Source: Ahniella affigens (GTDB lineage: Bacteria > Pseudomonadota > Gammaproteobacteria > Xanthomonadales > Ahniellaceae). Taken from it: a stretch of 64,000 nt of DNA. Shown here one piece after another: positions 45,649-54,321 of this stretch. The translations under genes and the position numbers were made by a program. The DNA is taken from positions 3,224,001-3,288,000 of the forward strand of contig NZ_CP027860.1 in the NCBI RefSeq assembly GCF_003015185.1. Direction: 5' to 3'. The notes below the pieces were generated by a model that did no database searches, was not told where the DNA came from, and saw only the letters and a program-made list of their open reading frames with translations. Position 1 is the stretch's first letter; each line of letters opens with the position of its first letter.

Positions 45649-48483
45649 ATGAACGTTGTCGGAAAACGCTCGGATCGAAAGATCCTGGCTCTCGCTGGAT
45701 TGGCGATCGCCATCAGTGCACAACTCGCTTCTGCTCAAAATATCTCTGCGCCCGGCATGCGGGCATCCGGCAGTATTGGCTATGACGCCAACGGCGTCCC
45801 GCTGATTCAGGCGCAAAACGACTACGACGCCGCTTACTTGTTGGGCTATGTCCACGCCCGCGATCGCTTCTTCCAGATGGATACGCTGCGCCGAACGGCC
45901 AGTGGCACGTTGGCGGAGCTTGTTGGCAGCGCCGCGCTGCCAAGTGACATTCAACTCCGCACCTTGGGCTTGCGCCGCGCCGCGCAAACCACCTGGTCCG
46001 CGATGAATGACGACATGCGCGGCACGCTGAAGGCTTACGCCGATGGCGTGAACCTGTACTTGCGCACCAATCCCCTGCCGCCCGAGTACGGCGCACTGGA
46101 ACTCACCCGCGCCGAATCGTGGTCACCCGTCGACTCGATCGTCGTCGGCAAGATCCTGGCCTTCCAGTTGAGCTTCGACCTCGACATCGACTACACGATC
46201 CGACTCGGGGCCTATCAGCAAGCGGGCGCTGCGGCCGGCTTCAATGGCACGGCCTTGTTCTTCGAGGACACCCATCGCGTGCAGCCGTTCGACAATCGCA
46301 TATCGATCCCGGGCTTTCGCCCTGCCGATGACGCGAAGTCCGCCGGCGAGCCGTTCTGGCAGTCCGTGCCGACGGTGCCGCCCGAAACGCTGCTCATGGC
46401 ACAGGCACTGAAAGACGCTGTGATCGACAACCCAGTACTCGCGCCGCACCTTCGCCCACGCGAAAATCGCGCCGGCTCCAACTGGTGGGTCGTGTCGGGC
46501 AGCAAGACCCAAAGTGGCGCACCGATTCTGGCGAATGATCCGCATCTCGCCTTAGACATGCCGGCGATCATGCATGAAGCGCACATTGTCTCGACGGATT
46601 CGCGCTACGCGACGCCTATGAACGTGTCGGGCCTGACGCCACCCGGCGCGCCCAATATCCTGCTCGGCTGCACCCAAGAATTCTGCTGGGGCTTGACCAC
46701 GAATCCGCTGGACGTCGCCGACACCTATCAAGAGCAGTTCCGCCTGAACACATTTGGCCTGCCAACGCATACGATCTACAAAGGCGTCGCCGAGCCGGTG
46801 AACTGGACCTTCCAGAGCTACTTTGTCAACAGCCTGGACGGTGTCAACGATAACGTCGCACGCAACAACAGCATTGGCTACACCAATGGTGGGGTGACGA
46901 TCACCGTGCCACGTCGCAACAACGGCCCCGTATTGTCGATCACCAACGATACCGGTATTTCTGTGGCTTACACCGGCTGGGGCGCGACGTTTGAGCTCGA
47001 TGCCATCCGTCGAATCAATCGCGCAACGAATTTGACCGAATTCCGCGGCGCACTCGATTTCTTCGACGTCGGTTCGCAGAACTTCGCATACGCCGGCCGC
47101 GATGGAACGATTGCGTACTACACGACGGCCGAAGCACCGATCCGCGAAGACTTGCAAGGAGGCACGGTAGATGGCGCGCCACCCTTCATCATCCGCGACG
47201 GGACCGGTGGCAAGAAAAACGAGTGGCTGCCCGTCACGAATCGTCAGCCGAATCAAGCGGTGCCTTACGAAATCCTGAAGGCCTCGGAAATGCCATTTGT
47301 GGTCAATCCGGCGCAGGGCTATATCGCCAACGCCAACAACGATCCTGTCGGCAATACGCTCGATAACAACGCGTTCAATCAGTTGCGTCCGGGCGGCGGC
47401 TTGTACTACCTGAACTTTGGCTACTCGTCGCTCCGAATGGGTCGCGTTGATCGCATGATGCAATCGCTCTTGGCGCGCGAGCAGAAAGTCACGGTCAACG
47501 ACATCAAGACCACCCAGGCCAACAACCAGTTGCTCGACGCCGAATTGGTCGTGCCCTATATCATCGCCGCCTACGACAACGCGCATACGTCGAATTGGGC
47601 CGACTTGCGTGCTCTGGCCGACAACCCGAAGGTCAAGGAAGCCATTGACCGTCTTGCAGTTTGGGATTTCTCGTCGCCAACCGGCATTCAGCAGGGCTTC
47701 GACCCTGGTGATAACCCGATGGCCTTGGCAGCACCATCAGATATGGAGATCGCCAACTCAGTCGCCGCAACCTTGTTTTCGGTGTGGCGTGGCCAGGCGG
47801 TGCGTTCAACGATTGACTCGACCTTGTCGCGCGTTGGCCTGAGCTCGCAATTGCCCGGCAGTACCGAGTCTTACGTTGCCTTCAAACGGCTGCTGGACAC
47901 TTACAGCACGCAGCAAGGAAAAGGCATTTCCGGCCTGAACTTCTTCTCGGTCACTGGCGCGCCAAATGCCAACGCTGCCCGCGATTTCGTGCTGCTGAAG
48001 GCCATGGCCGATTCGTTGACCTTGCTCGCCAGCAATGAGTTCGCACCGGCGTTCGCCAACTCGACGAACCTCAACGACTACCGCTGGGGCAAGCTCCATC
48101 GCATCGTGTTCGACCATCCACTCGGCGGCCCATTCAACATCCCGGGTCAAGGGCTGTACGGCCTGACGAATCTGGCTCCGAATTTGCCCGGCGTGGCGCG
48201 CGCGGGTGGCTATGAGGCTGTGGACGCGTCAGCGCACAGCACCCGAGCCAATACCCTGAATGGCTTCATGTTCGGATCTGGCCCGGCGCGGCGATTTGTC
48301 GGTGAAATGACAACGCCAATCAGTGCCCAACAGGCCTATCCAGGCGGCCAGAGTGGCGTCCTTGGCAATCCGTTGTACATCTCGCAACTCCCCTTGTGGC
48401 TGGTCAATGCCTACAAGCCGTTGCCAATCGACAAGGATGCGCATGCAGCGACGGTAGTCACGACGCTGACATTTACGCCGTGA
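45649..48483 (+). CDS. Penicillin acylase family Ntn-hydrolase
   Basis: Predicted 944 residues. The signal peptide ends near AQLASAQN. The pro-enzyme layout is alpha chain, spacer, then beta chain starting at Ser 277 in RAGSNWWVVSGSKT, the autocatalytic N-terminal nucleophile. LANDPHL and the following segments are family-conserved. The alpha-chain region contains HARDRFFQMD. Relatives include penicillin G acylases, aculeacin acylase and acyl-homoserine lactone acylases (PvdQ/QuiP); substrate cannot be told here. GGGAGG lies six bases before the ATG. Confidence 0.93.
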   Translation: MNVVGKRSDRKILALAGLAIAISAQLASAQNISAPGMRASGSIGYDANGVPLIQAQNDYDAAYLLGYVHARDRFFQMDTLRRTASGTLAELVGSAALPSDIQLRTLGLRRAAQTTWSAMNDDMRGTLKAYADGVNLYLRTNPLPPEYGALELTRAESWSPVDSIVVGKILAFQLSFDLDIDYTIRLGAYQQAGAAAGFNGTALFFEDTHRVQPFDNRISIPGFRPADDAKSAGEPFWQSVPTVPPETLLMAQALKDAVIDNPVLAPHLRPRENRAGSNWWVVSGSKTQSGAPILANDPHLALDMPAIMHEAHIVSTDSRYATPMNVSGLTPPGAPNILLGCTQEFCWGLTTNPLDVADTYQEQFRLNTFGLPTHTIYKGVAEPVNWTFQSYFVNSLDGVNDNVARNNSIGYTNGGVTITVPRRNNGPVLSITNDTGISVAYTGWGATFELDAIRRINRATNLTEFRGALDFFDVGSQNFAYAGRDGTIAYYTTAEAPIREDLQGGTVDGAPPFIIRDGTGGKKNEWLPVTNRQPNQAVPYEILKASEMPFVVNPAQGYIANANNDPVGNTLDNNAFNQLRPGGGLYYLNFGYSSLRMGRVDRMMQSLLAREQKVTVNDIKTTQANNQLLDAELVVPYIIAAYDNAHTSNWADLRALADNPKVKEAIDRLAVWDFSSPTGIQQGFDPGDNPMALAAPSDMEIANSVAATLFSVWRGQAVRSTIDSTLSRVGLSSQLPGSTESYVAFKRLLDTYSTQQGKGISGLNFFSVTGAPNANAARDFVLLKAMADSLTLLASNEFAPAFANSTNLNDYRWGKLHRIVFDHPLGGPFNIPGQGLYGLTNLAPNLPGVARAGGYEAVDASAHSTRANTLNGFMFGSGPARRFVGEMTTPISAQQAYPGGQSGVLGNPLYISQLPLWLVNAYKPLPIDKDAHAATVVTTLTFTP

Positions 48484-48505
48484 TGTAACGCAAGTGTTGG
48501 ACTCA

Positions 48506-48533
48506 GGAGACTCTGAACGAGTTCAGAGTCTCC
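48506..48533. repeat. Lone H1-type hairpin between convergent genes
   Basis: Perfect 13-base arms (ggagactctgaac with its complement) and a GA centre. The inner ctctgaac/gttcagag core is that of H1 of the five-hairpin element, but the second pair is A-T where the full copies have C-G, changed on both arms. It lies between the penicillin acylase stop and the convergent secreted-protein gene and could act as a bidirectional transcription barrier, although no T run follows. Confidence 0.7.
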
Positions 48534-48604
48534 TTGAGCGAGACAGATTCCGGTTGATCGGCGCAACATTGTCTCCGTCCACGCTGGCACGCCGCGTGAC
48601 GGGA

Positions 48605-49489
48605 TCAATCGCCTTGCTGAGCGGATGCCGACTCTGGGATCTGGCTACCACCCTCAAAACCATTCGTAAAGAGTTCGAATCCGATGAACGCGAACGTCGC
48701 GGTGACCGCACAGTGCGCGCTCACGGCCCCTGTCGTATAAGTCGTTGTGGTTGATGGTGTGCCGGCGCAGCCACTGACGGACTGCAGTACCCAACCTGGG
48801 TTCGTACTCACGTTACAGCTGCTGGTGCCATTGTTTTGCACTATTTCAGGCGCGCATGCAACGACGCCAGCCTCGGGCGGACTCGCTGTTTCCGAAATCA
48901 GGTTGCCGCCTTCGTAGAGAATCTCCACCCGCGAAAGACTGGCGCCCGCTGCTTCTTGCCAGACATTTGCTGGCGCCGTCGTTTGCAGGTGTCCTTGAAA
49001 GCCCAGGCGCACCAACGTTGCTGAGCCGCCGTTGATGGACGTGTCGAAGTTGCTGTTGCCGTAGGAGTTCACGCTGGCGCCTCTGGCCCCAAGCACGCCG
49101 ATGATGTCGCCGCCGTTCACGGCGATCCGAGTCGGCACCATACCGTCTGTTGTATCACCCTGGATCAAAAAGAGCGTCTCGAACGCGTTCGTCGTCTGTG
49201 GAAACTCGCCAGGCGTGGCCGCAAATCGCAGCACCGCCATGCTCTGTGCACCATTGCCCGCTACCGTTGGTACCTGCATCCCGGTAATGACAAAGTTGTT
49301 GGGCGCCACAAACCAAAAGCCGCGCGTGTTGCCTGTGAAGTTGCCAGTGTGACTTGGCAGCGGCATTTGAACTGCAGCCGCAGTTGCCAAACTCAGTGCG
49401 AGACCGCCCAAGACTACCAAGGTCTTGGCAGCGCTTAGGTTCGCGCTCGCGTCTCGCCCATATCGATGCGTTAGCCAAGAAGCATTCAT
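48605..49489 (-). CDS. Secreted protein of unknown function with GFE motif
   Basis: Predicted 294 residues. The start at 49489 has AGG upstream and a signal peptide (TLVVLGGLALSLATAAA). The first 200 residues contain beta-rich sequence without a recognised family. Near the C-terminus, NPGWVLQSVSGCAGTPS followed by YTTGAVSAHCAVTATF resembles the short divergent InlB/Flg_new-type repeat of secreted proteins. It then carries FELFTNGFE, like the tails of its neighbours, but continues 15 residues beyond it. Confidence 0.65.
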   Translation of the reverse strand: MNASWLTHRYGRDASANLSAAKTLVVLGGLALSLATAAAVQMPLPSHTGNFTGNTRGFWFVAPNNFVITGMQVPTVAGNGAQSMAVLRFAATPGEFPQTTNAFETLFLIQGDTTDGMVPTRIAVNGGDIIGVLGARGASVNSYGNSNFDTSINGGSATLVRLGFQGHLQTTAPANVWQEAAGASLSRVEILYEGGNLISETASPPEAGVVACAPEIVQNNGTSSCNVSTNPGWVLQSVSGCAGTPSTTTTYTTGAVSAHCAVTATFAFIGFELFTNGFEGGSQIPESASAQQGD

Positions 49490-49522
49490 AAGCCTATCTT
49501 CAGTGATGGTGATGGTTCGGGA

Positions 49523-49656
49523 GCCTCTGAACAGGTTCAGAGACAACGCAGGCCACGGAAGGACTGCCCAGATACAGCGCTTAACCGCCAGATTCTTGGG
49601 CGCCGAGCCCGGACTCGGCGCGGGTCTGAACGGCCAAGACCGACGTGTTCAGACCC
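49523..49656. repeat. Five-hairpin element, diverged copy
   Basis: H1 is kept (49523-49544, one mismatch), H4 is a different sequence that still pairs (cgccgag with ctcggcg, 49601-49620), and the outer stem of H5 is kept (gggtctgaac at 49622 with gttcagaccc ending at 49656). H3 is recognisable only at its base (gcccaga near 49566 with tcttgggc), and H2 is eroded. Confidence 0.6.
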
Positions 49657-49746
49657 TCGGTCGTTGACGTTAGTCGTTTGGAACTACCCGAGCATCACAT
49701 GGCGTATCCCATGGCAGGCAGTCCGAAGCGCGTGACTGCCTAAGGA

Positions 49747-49892
49747 GCCTCTGAACAAGTTCAGAGGCGATTCGGGCCATGGATGGCCCGCCCAGAATCA
49801 AGCACGCAAGTGTTTGATTCTGGGGCACTGAGTCCGGACACGTGCCGGACTCAGTGCGGGTCTGAAAGTCCAGGATGGACTTATTCAGACCC
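49747..49892. repeat. Five-hairpin element, full 146-bp copy
   Basis: Five adjoining hairpins: H1 49747-49768 (gcctctgaac arms), H2 49774-49789 (gggcca arms, TGGA loop), H3 49792-49823 (14-base arms, GCAA loop, one G-T wobble), H4 49825-49857 (gcactgagtccgg arms, loop holding cacgtg), H5 49858-49892 (outer gggtctgaa and inner agtcca stems, GGA loop, two-base bulge TA). H5 is nearest to the regulator gene stop at 50021. Confidence 0.9.
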
Positions 49893-50020
49893 TCCCTAGC
49901 CGCGAAAAGCATCCAAAGCAGGCCACAAGGTCTTTCAGTCAACTCGCGAACTGCTTTGAAGCCATCTTTCGCGCCACCACTGTGGCAAGCACCGAACAAC
50001 AGGATCCTGACCACCAAGGA

Positions 50021-50680
50021 TCAGCAGCTCAGTTTGATAAGCCTGCGCTGCATCGCCACTGCCACAGCCTCGCCGCGCGACCTGACGCCAAGTCTCCGAT
50101 AAAGATTCTTGACGTGGTGAGAAAGCGTGTTAGGGGTCATTTGTAGTGATTCCGCCGCAGCCCGGTACGTTGCTCCGCGAGCGAAAGCTTGCAGCACATC
50201 GCGCTGACGGCGCGTGAGCTGAATCTCGTCGTCCGGTTCTCTCCGGCGCAATCTCGCACACAAGTGACCCACGACGGAAGGTGAAACTGGCGACTCCCCT
50301 TGCCTCACACGGTCCATTGCATGCGTGACCACGATCGACTCCGAGGACTGCAACACATAGCCGTCCACACCGGATTCGATTGCGTCCAATACGGTGTCTG
50401 TATCGTCTGCCGTGGCAAACGCCAGCACCAAGGCTTGCGGATAAAGGCCTCGAACTAGTGGCAGCAGACTGGTGCCTCGACCATCCGGCAGTTTTGGGTT
50501 GAGCAGCAGCAGATCAAAAGGTTGCTTCACCATGATTCGCGCCGTGACAAGATCTGGTGCCGTCCACGCAAGGTAGTAGGCCTTGTCGTCCGCCAGCATG
50601 TCAGAAATGCGTTGCCGCACCTCTGACTGATGGTCGACGATCGCTACGGAGCAACGGAAAGACGCTTGGATCGGCTTCAT
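50021..50680 (-). CDS. LuxR-family regulator with degenerate receiver domain
   Basis: Predicted 219 residues: receiver-like domain (about 10-125) and a C-terminal LuxR/GerE helix-turn-helix (about 152-215; LTRRQRDVLQAFARGATYRA and TPNTLSHHVKNLYRRLGV). The expected phosphoacceptor Asp is Asn 61 (FDLLLLNPKLPDGRG), the acidic pair at the first strand is Asp-His (VAIVDHQ), and the conserved Lys is Gln 111 (GYVLQSSES). It is therefore unlikely to be phosphorylated. The ATG at 50680 has AAGG upstream. It follows the FG-GAP gene by 75 bases on the same strand and may be co-transcribed. Confidence 0.88.
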   Translation of the reverse strand: MKPIQASFRCSVAIVDHQSEVRQRISDMLADDKAYYLAWTAPDLVTARIMVKQPFDLLLLNPKLPDGRGTSLLPLVRGLYPQALVLAFATADDTDTVLDAIESGVDGYVLQSSESIVVTHAMDRVRQGESPVSPSVVGHLCARLRRREPDDEIQLTRRQRDVLQAFARGATYRAAAESLQMTPNTLSHHVKNLYRRLGVRSRGEAVAVAMQRRLIKLSC

Positions 50681-50755
50681 GGACCTTGCTTGATGCCAAC
50701 GATCATCGGTAGGCACCGCGGGCGGGCGGCACCGCCACACGTCTGTGCCCCAGCG

Positions 50756-53700
50756 CTATTCAAAGCTATCTGAGAATAGTGTGTTTGACTGGGTGCGCAG
50801 ATCACCCAAGCCCGCGCGAGCGCGCATGCGTTTCCAGGGACCGAGTTGGGCGGGCTCCGTCGGTGCCGTGATGCCTGCTGCGGTGATGCCCATCGGCGCA
50901 TAGATCATCCGCGCACGCCAGTGATAGGGCGTGTCTGCGTTGAGTGCATCCGGCATCACGAGTACCAGAGCCCCAGCACTAGAGCTCGTCAGATCGGTCC
51001 ACTCGGGCGTCGTCGTGGTCAAACAACTGTTGTTGCCAAACGCCGTACCATTGGGACACAGCTCGACGCGCATTTTGACGCGCTGGCGGCCAATCGGTGA
51101 CTGCGCCAATGCTGCGATCAGCGTCCCGCTCGGGGAGGTCGTGTCGCCTTCGAAGTCGAATGGTGCCACCGCACTTCGGAACTGTTGCGGGCTGCCGTCC
51201 CGGCCAGCCCCATTGGGAATGGCAACATGGATGGCGCCAGACGCGGACGCCGTCGACACGGCACCGACCACCACTTCGGCAAAGCCATCGCCATTGAGGT
51301 CGGCCAGGGCTCCGGTCTGCCCGAAGCGGGTGTCCGGATCAGCGGACAGGACGGTCTCTGAATTGGTCAGGAGGCCGGTGGCACTGCCGCGATACCAACG
51401 CGCTGAATCGCTCGAACCGACCGGCGAACCGACCAACACATCGGCGAAGCCGTCGGCGTCGATGTCGCCACCGCCGGCCACAAAGAAGCCGTACTCCAAG
51501 CTAGTGTTCCCAAAGATGGTCTGAACGTCACCCGGCCCATCCATCAATCCAGAGCTTGAACCGCGATAGAGGCGGATGGCTCCCGATTGACTGCCGTTCA
51601 CCTCATTGGGGCAACCTACGACCAAGTCAGAGTAGCCATCGCCATTGATGTCGCCGGCAGAGGCCAGACCAACCGAGCAGCGTGCGCCATTTATGGTCGA
51701 CGGCGCAATCTGCTTATCGCTGGTCGTGTCAAAGTTCTCCCCGCCGTGGTAGATCATGACGCGCCCTCGACCCGTGCTTGGGTCGTCGCGCATGCCCACC
51801 GCAAGATCTGCAAATCCATCGCCATTGACATCGCCAGCGCCAGCGATGCGCCAGCCGAACAGCCCCGCCGTCGTGTTCATGAGAATCTGCCGATCGGCGG
51901 TACCAGACACGCCTGATGCCTTGCCGAACCAGATGAATGCCGCGCCACTCTCGGTGACGCCGGCGTTGAGATCATAGTTGAGTGCACCGACACCTAAGTC
52001 GACAATCCCGTCGCCGTTCAGGTCACCGACATTCGCAACCGCCAACCCAAACCCGGCACCGATCTGCGCAACGCTGACCACATGATCAGCGGTGGTGTTG
52101 AACGCACCGGTACCGCCATTGAAGATGCGCACTTGTCCGCCACTGCCAACCATGTTCGGTGCGCCAACTGCGACATCGCCATAACCATCGCCATTGAAGT
52201 CACCCACGGCGACCGAGGCACCAAACGCCTCGCCGACACCACTGTTGCTCACGACACCATCAGCAGTGGTATTGAAACCGCCGGCCGCGCCGTAATAGAG
52301 ATCGATTCGGCCGCTATCAGCCGTTGCTCCGTTCAGATCATAACCGGGACTGCCCACGGCCAAGTCGGCGAGCCCATCGCCATTGATGTCGCCAGTCGCC
52401 ATGTTGTGACCGAACTGCCCATTGGCTTGAGGTCCGTTGATCGAGCTGGTCAAGTTGGGCGACAGACGACGATCGGACTGCACCATGTAGAGCGCACCCT
52501 GGCGAGCACGTCCACCTACCGTTTCTTCCGGCGCACCGACAAACAGCTCAGGAAAACCATTGCCGTTGAAGTCGACAAAAGCCAACGAGCTGCCAAGTCT
52601 GCCGCCTGTCGTGGTGCTGGATAGACCGCGAATTTGATACCTGTCCGTGGTCAAACCTGTGCCAGAACCACGCACCACATGCACTGTGCCGAACTCGTTG
52701 ATTGCATAGTCCGTGGCATTCGGCGAACCAATCGCCAGATCGGCGTAGCCATCACCGTTGCTGTCACCGATGGCGAGCGACGCTCCAAACAGGCTACCTG
52801 CGACATCGGACTGGAGGATCGTATCGACCACCGCATTGGCAGTGGCCGTGGTCGCGCCATGAAACACAAATACAGCGCCTTCGTTGGTTTGCCCATTGTC
52901 GTACAAGGGTGCGCCGATGCTGACGTCTGAGAAACCATCGCCGTTTACATCGCCCAAACCAGCAAACGCTCGACCCAGGTTGAGATCGGCGACATTGCCT
53001 TCGAACGTCAGATCAGCCGTGGTATCGAAACTGCCTGCACCGCCGTAGTAGAGCAAGGCCGCGCCTTCAAGACTCTGACCCGCCGTGAATCTCGGTACGC
53101 CCACCACAAAATCAGACCGACCATCGCCATTGAAATCGCCACCGCCGGAAATCATTGATCCGTATTGGCTGTCAGGCGCAGTCGGAGACATCGTGGCATC
53201 GGCCGTCGTGTCGAACGTTGTACCGCTGCCGCCAAAATAGACTCGAACCTGGCCGGCATCCACGCGCGCCGCGCCATCATCATGCAGCGGCGCGCCGACA
53301 GCGAGGTCAGCGTAGCCATCGCCGTTAACATCCCCGATACCGGCCACCGCCATGCCGAACTGACTTCCCGCTTGACCGGCACCAGTCAACTGCGCCGCGA
53401 GTGTCCAAGGCGTCGGCACAACGGATGATTTTCCGAAGTAGACATATGCACGACCAACGTCCTGAGTCGCCCCGTTGTCCCAGAGCGGCGCACCCACGAT
53501 GAAGTCGTCAAAACCATCGCCGTTCAAGTCCCCCGCACCCGACACACTGGTACCAAATCGTTCGCTGGCCGAGGTCCCGTATTCAACGAAGATCGGACCT
53601 GGACTATTCGAGGTACCAGTACCGAAATACACCGCCACGGCGCCGCGATTGACTGCGGTGCCCCCGGCACTCTCCCCTGGCAGGCCCAGCGCAAAATCGA

Positions 53701-53902
53701 GGAAACCATCACCGTTGACATCGCCCAGCGGCGTCATGGAATAGCCGTGCTCCGCATTCGCCAGCGGCAAAGTTGTCTGACGCGAATCGGCAATGCCAGT
53801 CGCATAGCTGGCATGCGTATCCCATGACATCCCGACGGTCAGCACACCCGTGATCAGGGCCGATGAGAGAAGTAGTAAACGACTAGTCTGAGTGTTGTGC
53901 AC
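50756..53902 (-). CDS. Giant secreted FG-GAP repeat protein, 14 repeats, DSFE tail
   Basis: Predicted 1048 residues. A signal peptide (LLLLSSALITGVLTVG, cut near THA) is followed by 14 FG-GAP repeats such as GDLNGDGFDDFIVGAP and GDVNGDGYADLAVGAP; repeat 7 (VDFNGNGFPELFVGAP) and repeat 13 (GDIDADGFADVLVGSP) have altered calcium loops. The C-terminal domain shares YHWRAR, GPWKRM and GLGD with the 42-45 kb paralogue and ends NTLFSDSFE. It lies upstream of the pseudo-receiver gene on the same strand. Likely extracellular; function unknown. Confidence 0.85.
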   Translation of the reverse strand: MHNTQTSRLLLLSSALITGVLTVGMSWDTHASYATGIADSRQTTLPLANAEHGYSMTPLGDVNGDGFLDFALGLPGESAGGTAVNRGAVAVYFGTGTSNSPGPIFVEYGTSASERFGTSVSGAGDLNGDGFDDFIVGAPLWDNGATQDVGRAYVYFGKSSVVPTPWTLAAQLTGAGQAGSQFGMAVAGIGDVNGDGYADLAVGAPLHDDGAARVDAGQVRVYFGGSGTTFDTTADATMSPTAPDSQYGSMISGGGDFNGDGRSDFVVGVPRFTAGQSLEGAALLYYGGAGSFDTTADLTFEGNVADLNLGRAFAGLGDVNGDGFSDVSIGAPLYDNGQTNEGAVFVFHGATTATANAVVDTILQSDVAGSLFGASLAIGDSNGDGYADLAIGSPNATDYAINEFGTVHVVRGSGTGLTTDRYQIRGLSSTTTGGRLGSSLAFVDFNGNGFPELFVGAPEETVGGRARQGALYMVQSDRRLSPNLTSSINGPQANGQFGHNMATGDINGDGLADLAVGSPGYDLNGATADSGRIDLYYGAAGGFNTTADGVVSNSGVGEAFGASVAVGDFNGDGYGDVAVGAPNMVGSGGQVRIFNGGTGAFNTTADHVVSVAQIGAGFGLAVANVGDLNGDGIVDLGVGALNYDLNAGVTESGAAFIWFGKASGVSGTADRQILMNTTAGLFGWRIAGAGDVNGDGFADLAVGMRDDPSTGRGRVMIYHGGENFDTTSDKQIAPSTINGARCSVGLASAGDINGDGYSDLVVGCPNEVNGSQSGAIRLYRGSSSGLMDGPGDVQTIFGNTSLEYGFFVAGGGDIDADGFADVLVGSPVGSSDSARWYRGSATGLLTNSETVLSADPDTRFGQTGALADLNGDGFAEVVVGAVSTASASGAIHVAIPNGAGRDGSPQQFRSAVAPFDFEGDTTSPSGTLIAALAQSPIGRQRVKMRVELCPNGTAFGNNSCLTTTTPEWTDLTSSSAGALVLVMPDALNADTPYHWRARMIYAPMGITAAGITAPTEPAQLGPWKRMRARAGLGDLRTQSNTLFSDSFE

Positions 53903-54321
53903 CGCTTTGGCCCTCTAGCACCCGGCTGGGCGCGTATAGGACCGTATTGTTCAAGAGCTTCTTCGTCACCGAATCACAGACACCAAGTCACAGCGGGGTC
54001 ACATGCACGTGTGATGAGCAACTCGTGTCATGTCCCGTAAACAACTCGAATAGATGTCTCGACTTTCAAGTTATCTGCAGGACACAACGCGGCGTCATCA
54101 CGTATTCACGGTTTCACATCGCGCCCGGCAGCGGTTGATCGCAAGCCTGCCAAGGAACCTCTGAACAAGTTCAGAGGCACTGCGGGCCAGGGATGGCCCG
54201 CCCAGAATCGAGCACGGAAGTGCTTGATTCTGGAGCACTGAGTCCGGACATGTGCCGGACTCAATGCGGGTCTGAAAGTCCAGGATGGACTGATTCAAAC
54301 CCTTCCCAGGCGCGTAGAACC
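53903..54321. other. Intergenic region with five-hairpin element
   Basis: This 419-bp gap lies between the amylase stop and the FG-GAP start, both on the minus strand. The right part holds the 146-bp element. The left 250 bases should hold the FG-GAP promoter, but I see no strong promoter pair. Confidence 0.5.
54157..54302. repeat. Five-hairpin element, full 146-bp copy
   Basis: Same five hairpins and same length as the 49.7-kb copy. Differences: H2 loop GGGA; H3 loop GGAA and a wobble at another pair; H4 right arm ccggactcaatgc, leaving one C/A mismatch; H5 bulge GA and right arm ttcaaaccc. H5 ends 19 bases from the amylase stop codon. Confidence 0.9.

Larger units (their letters stand above)
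49490..50020. other. Intergenic region with two five-hairpin elements
   Basis: This 531-bp gap lies between the pseudo-receiver regulator stop and the secreted-protein start, both on the minus strand. It is mostly filled by a diverged copy and a full copy of the five-hairpin element in the same orientation. The last 120 bases before the regulator stop show no feature. Confidence 0.6.

Noticed and set aside
53999-54014. TCACA-N6-TGTGA dyad upstream of the FG-GAP gene
   Set aside because: The arms are reversed relative to the CRP consensus (TGTGA-N6-TCACA), and the centre does not pair, so no CRP site is claimed.
49747-54302. Two direct copies of the 146-bp element as ends of a composite transposon
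   Set aside because: They enclose ordinary genes without a transposase, and other copies are scattered in both orientations next to stop codons.
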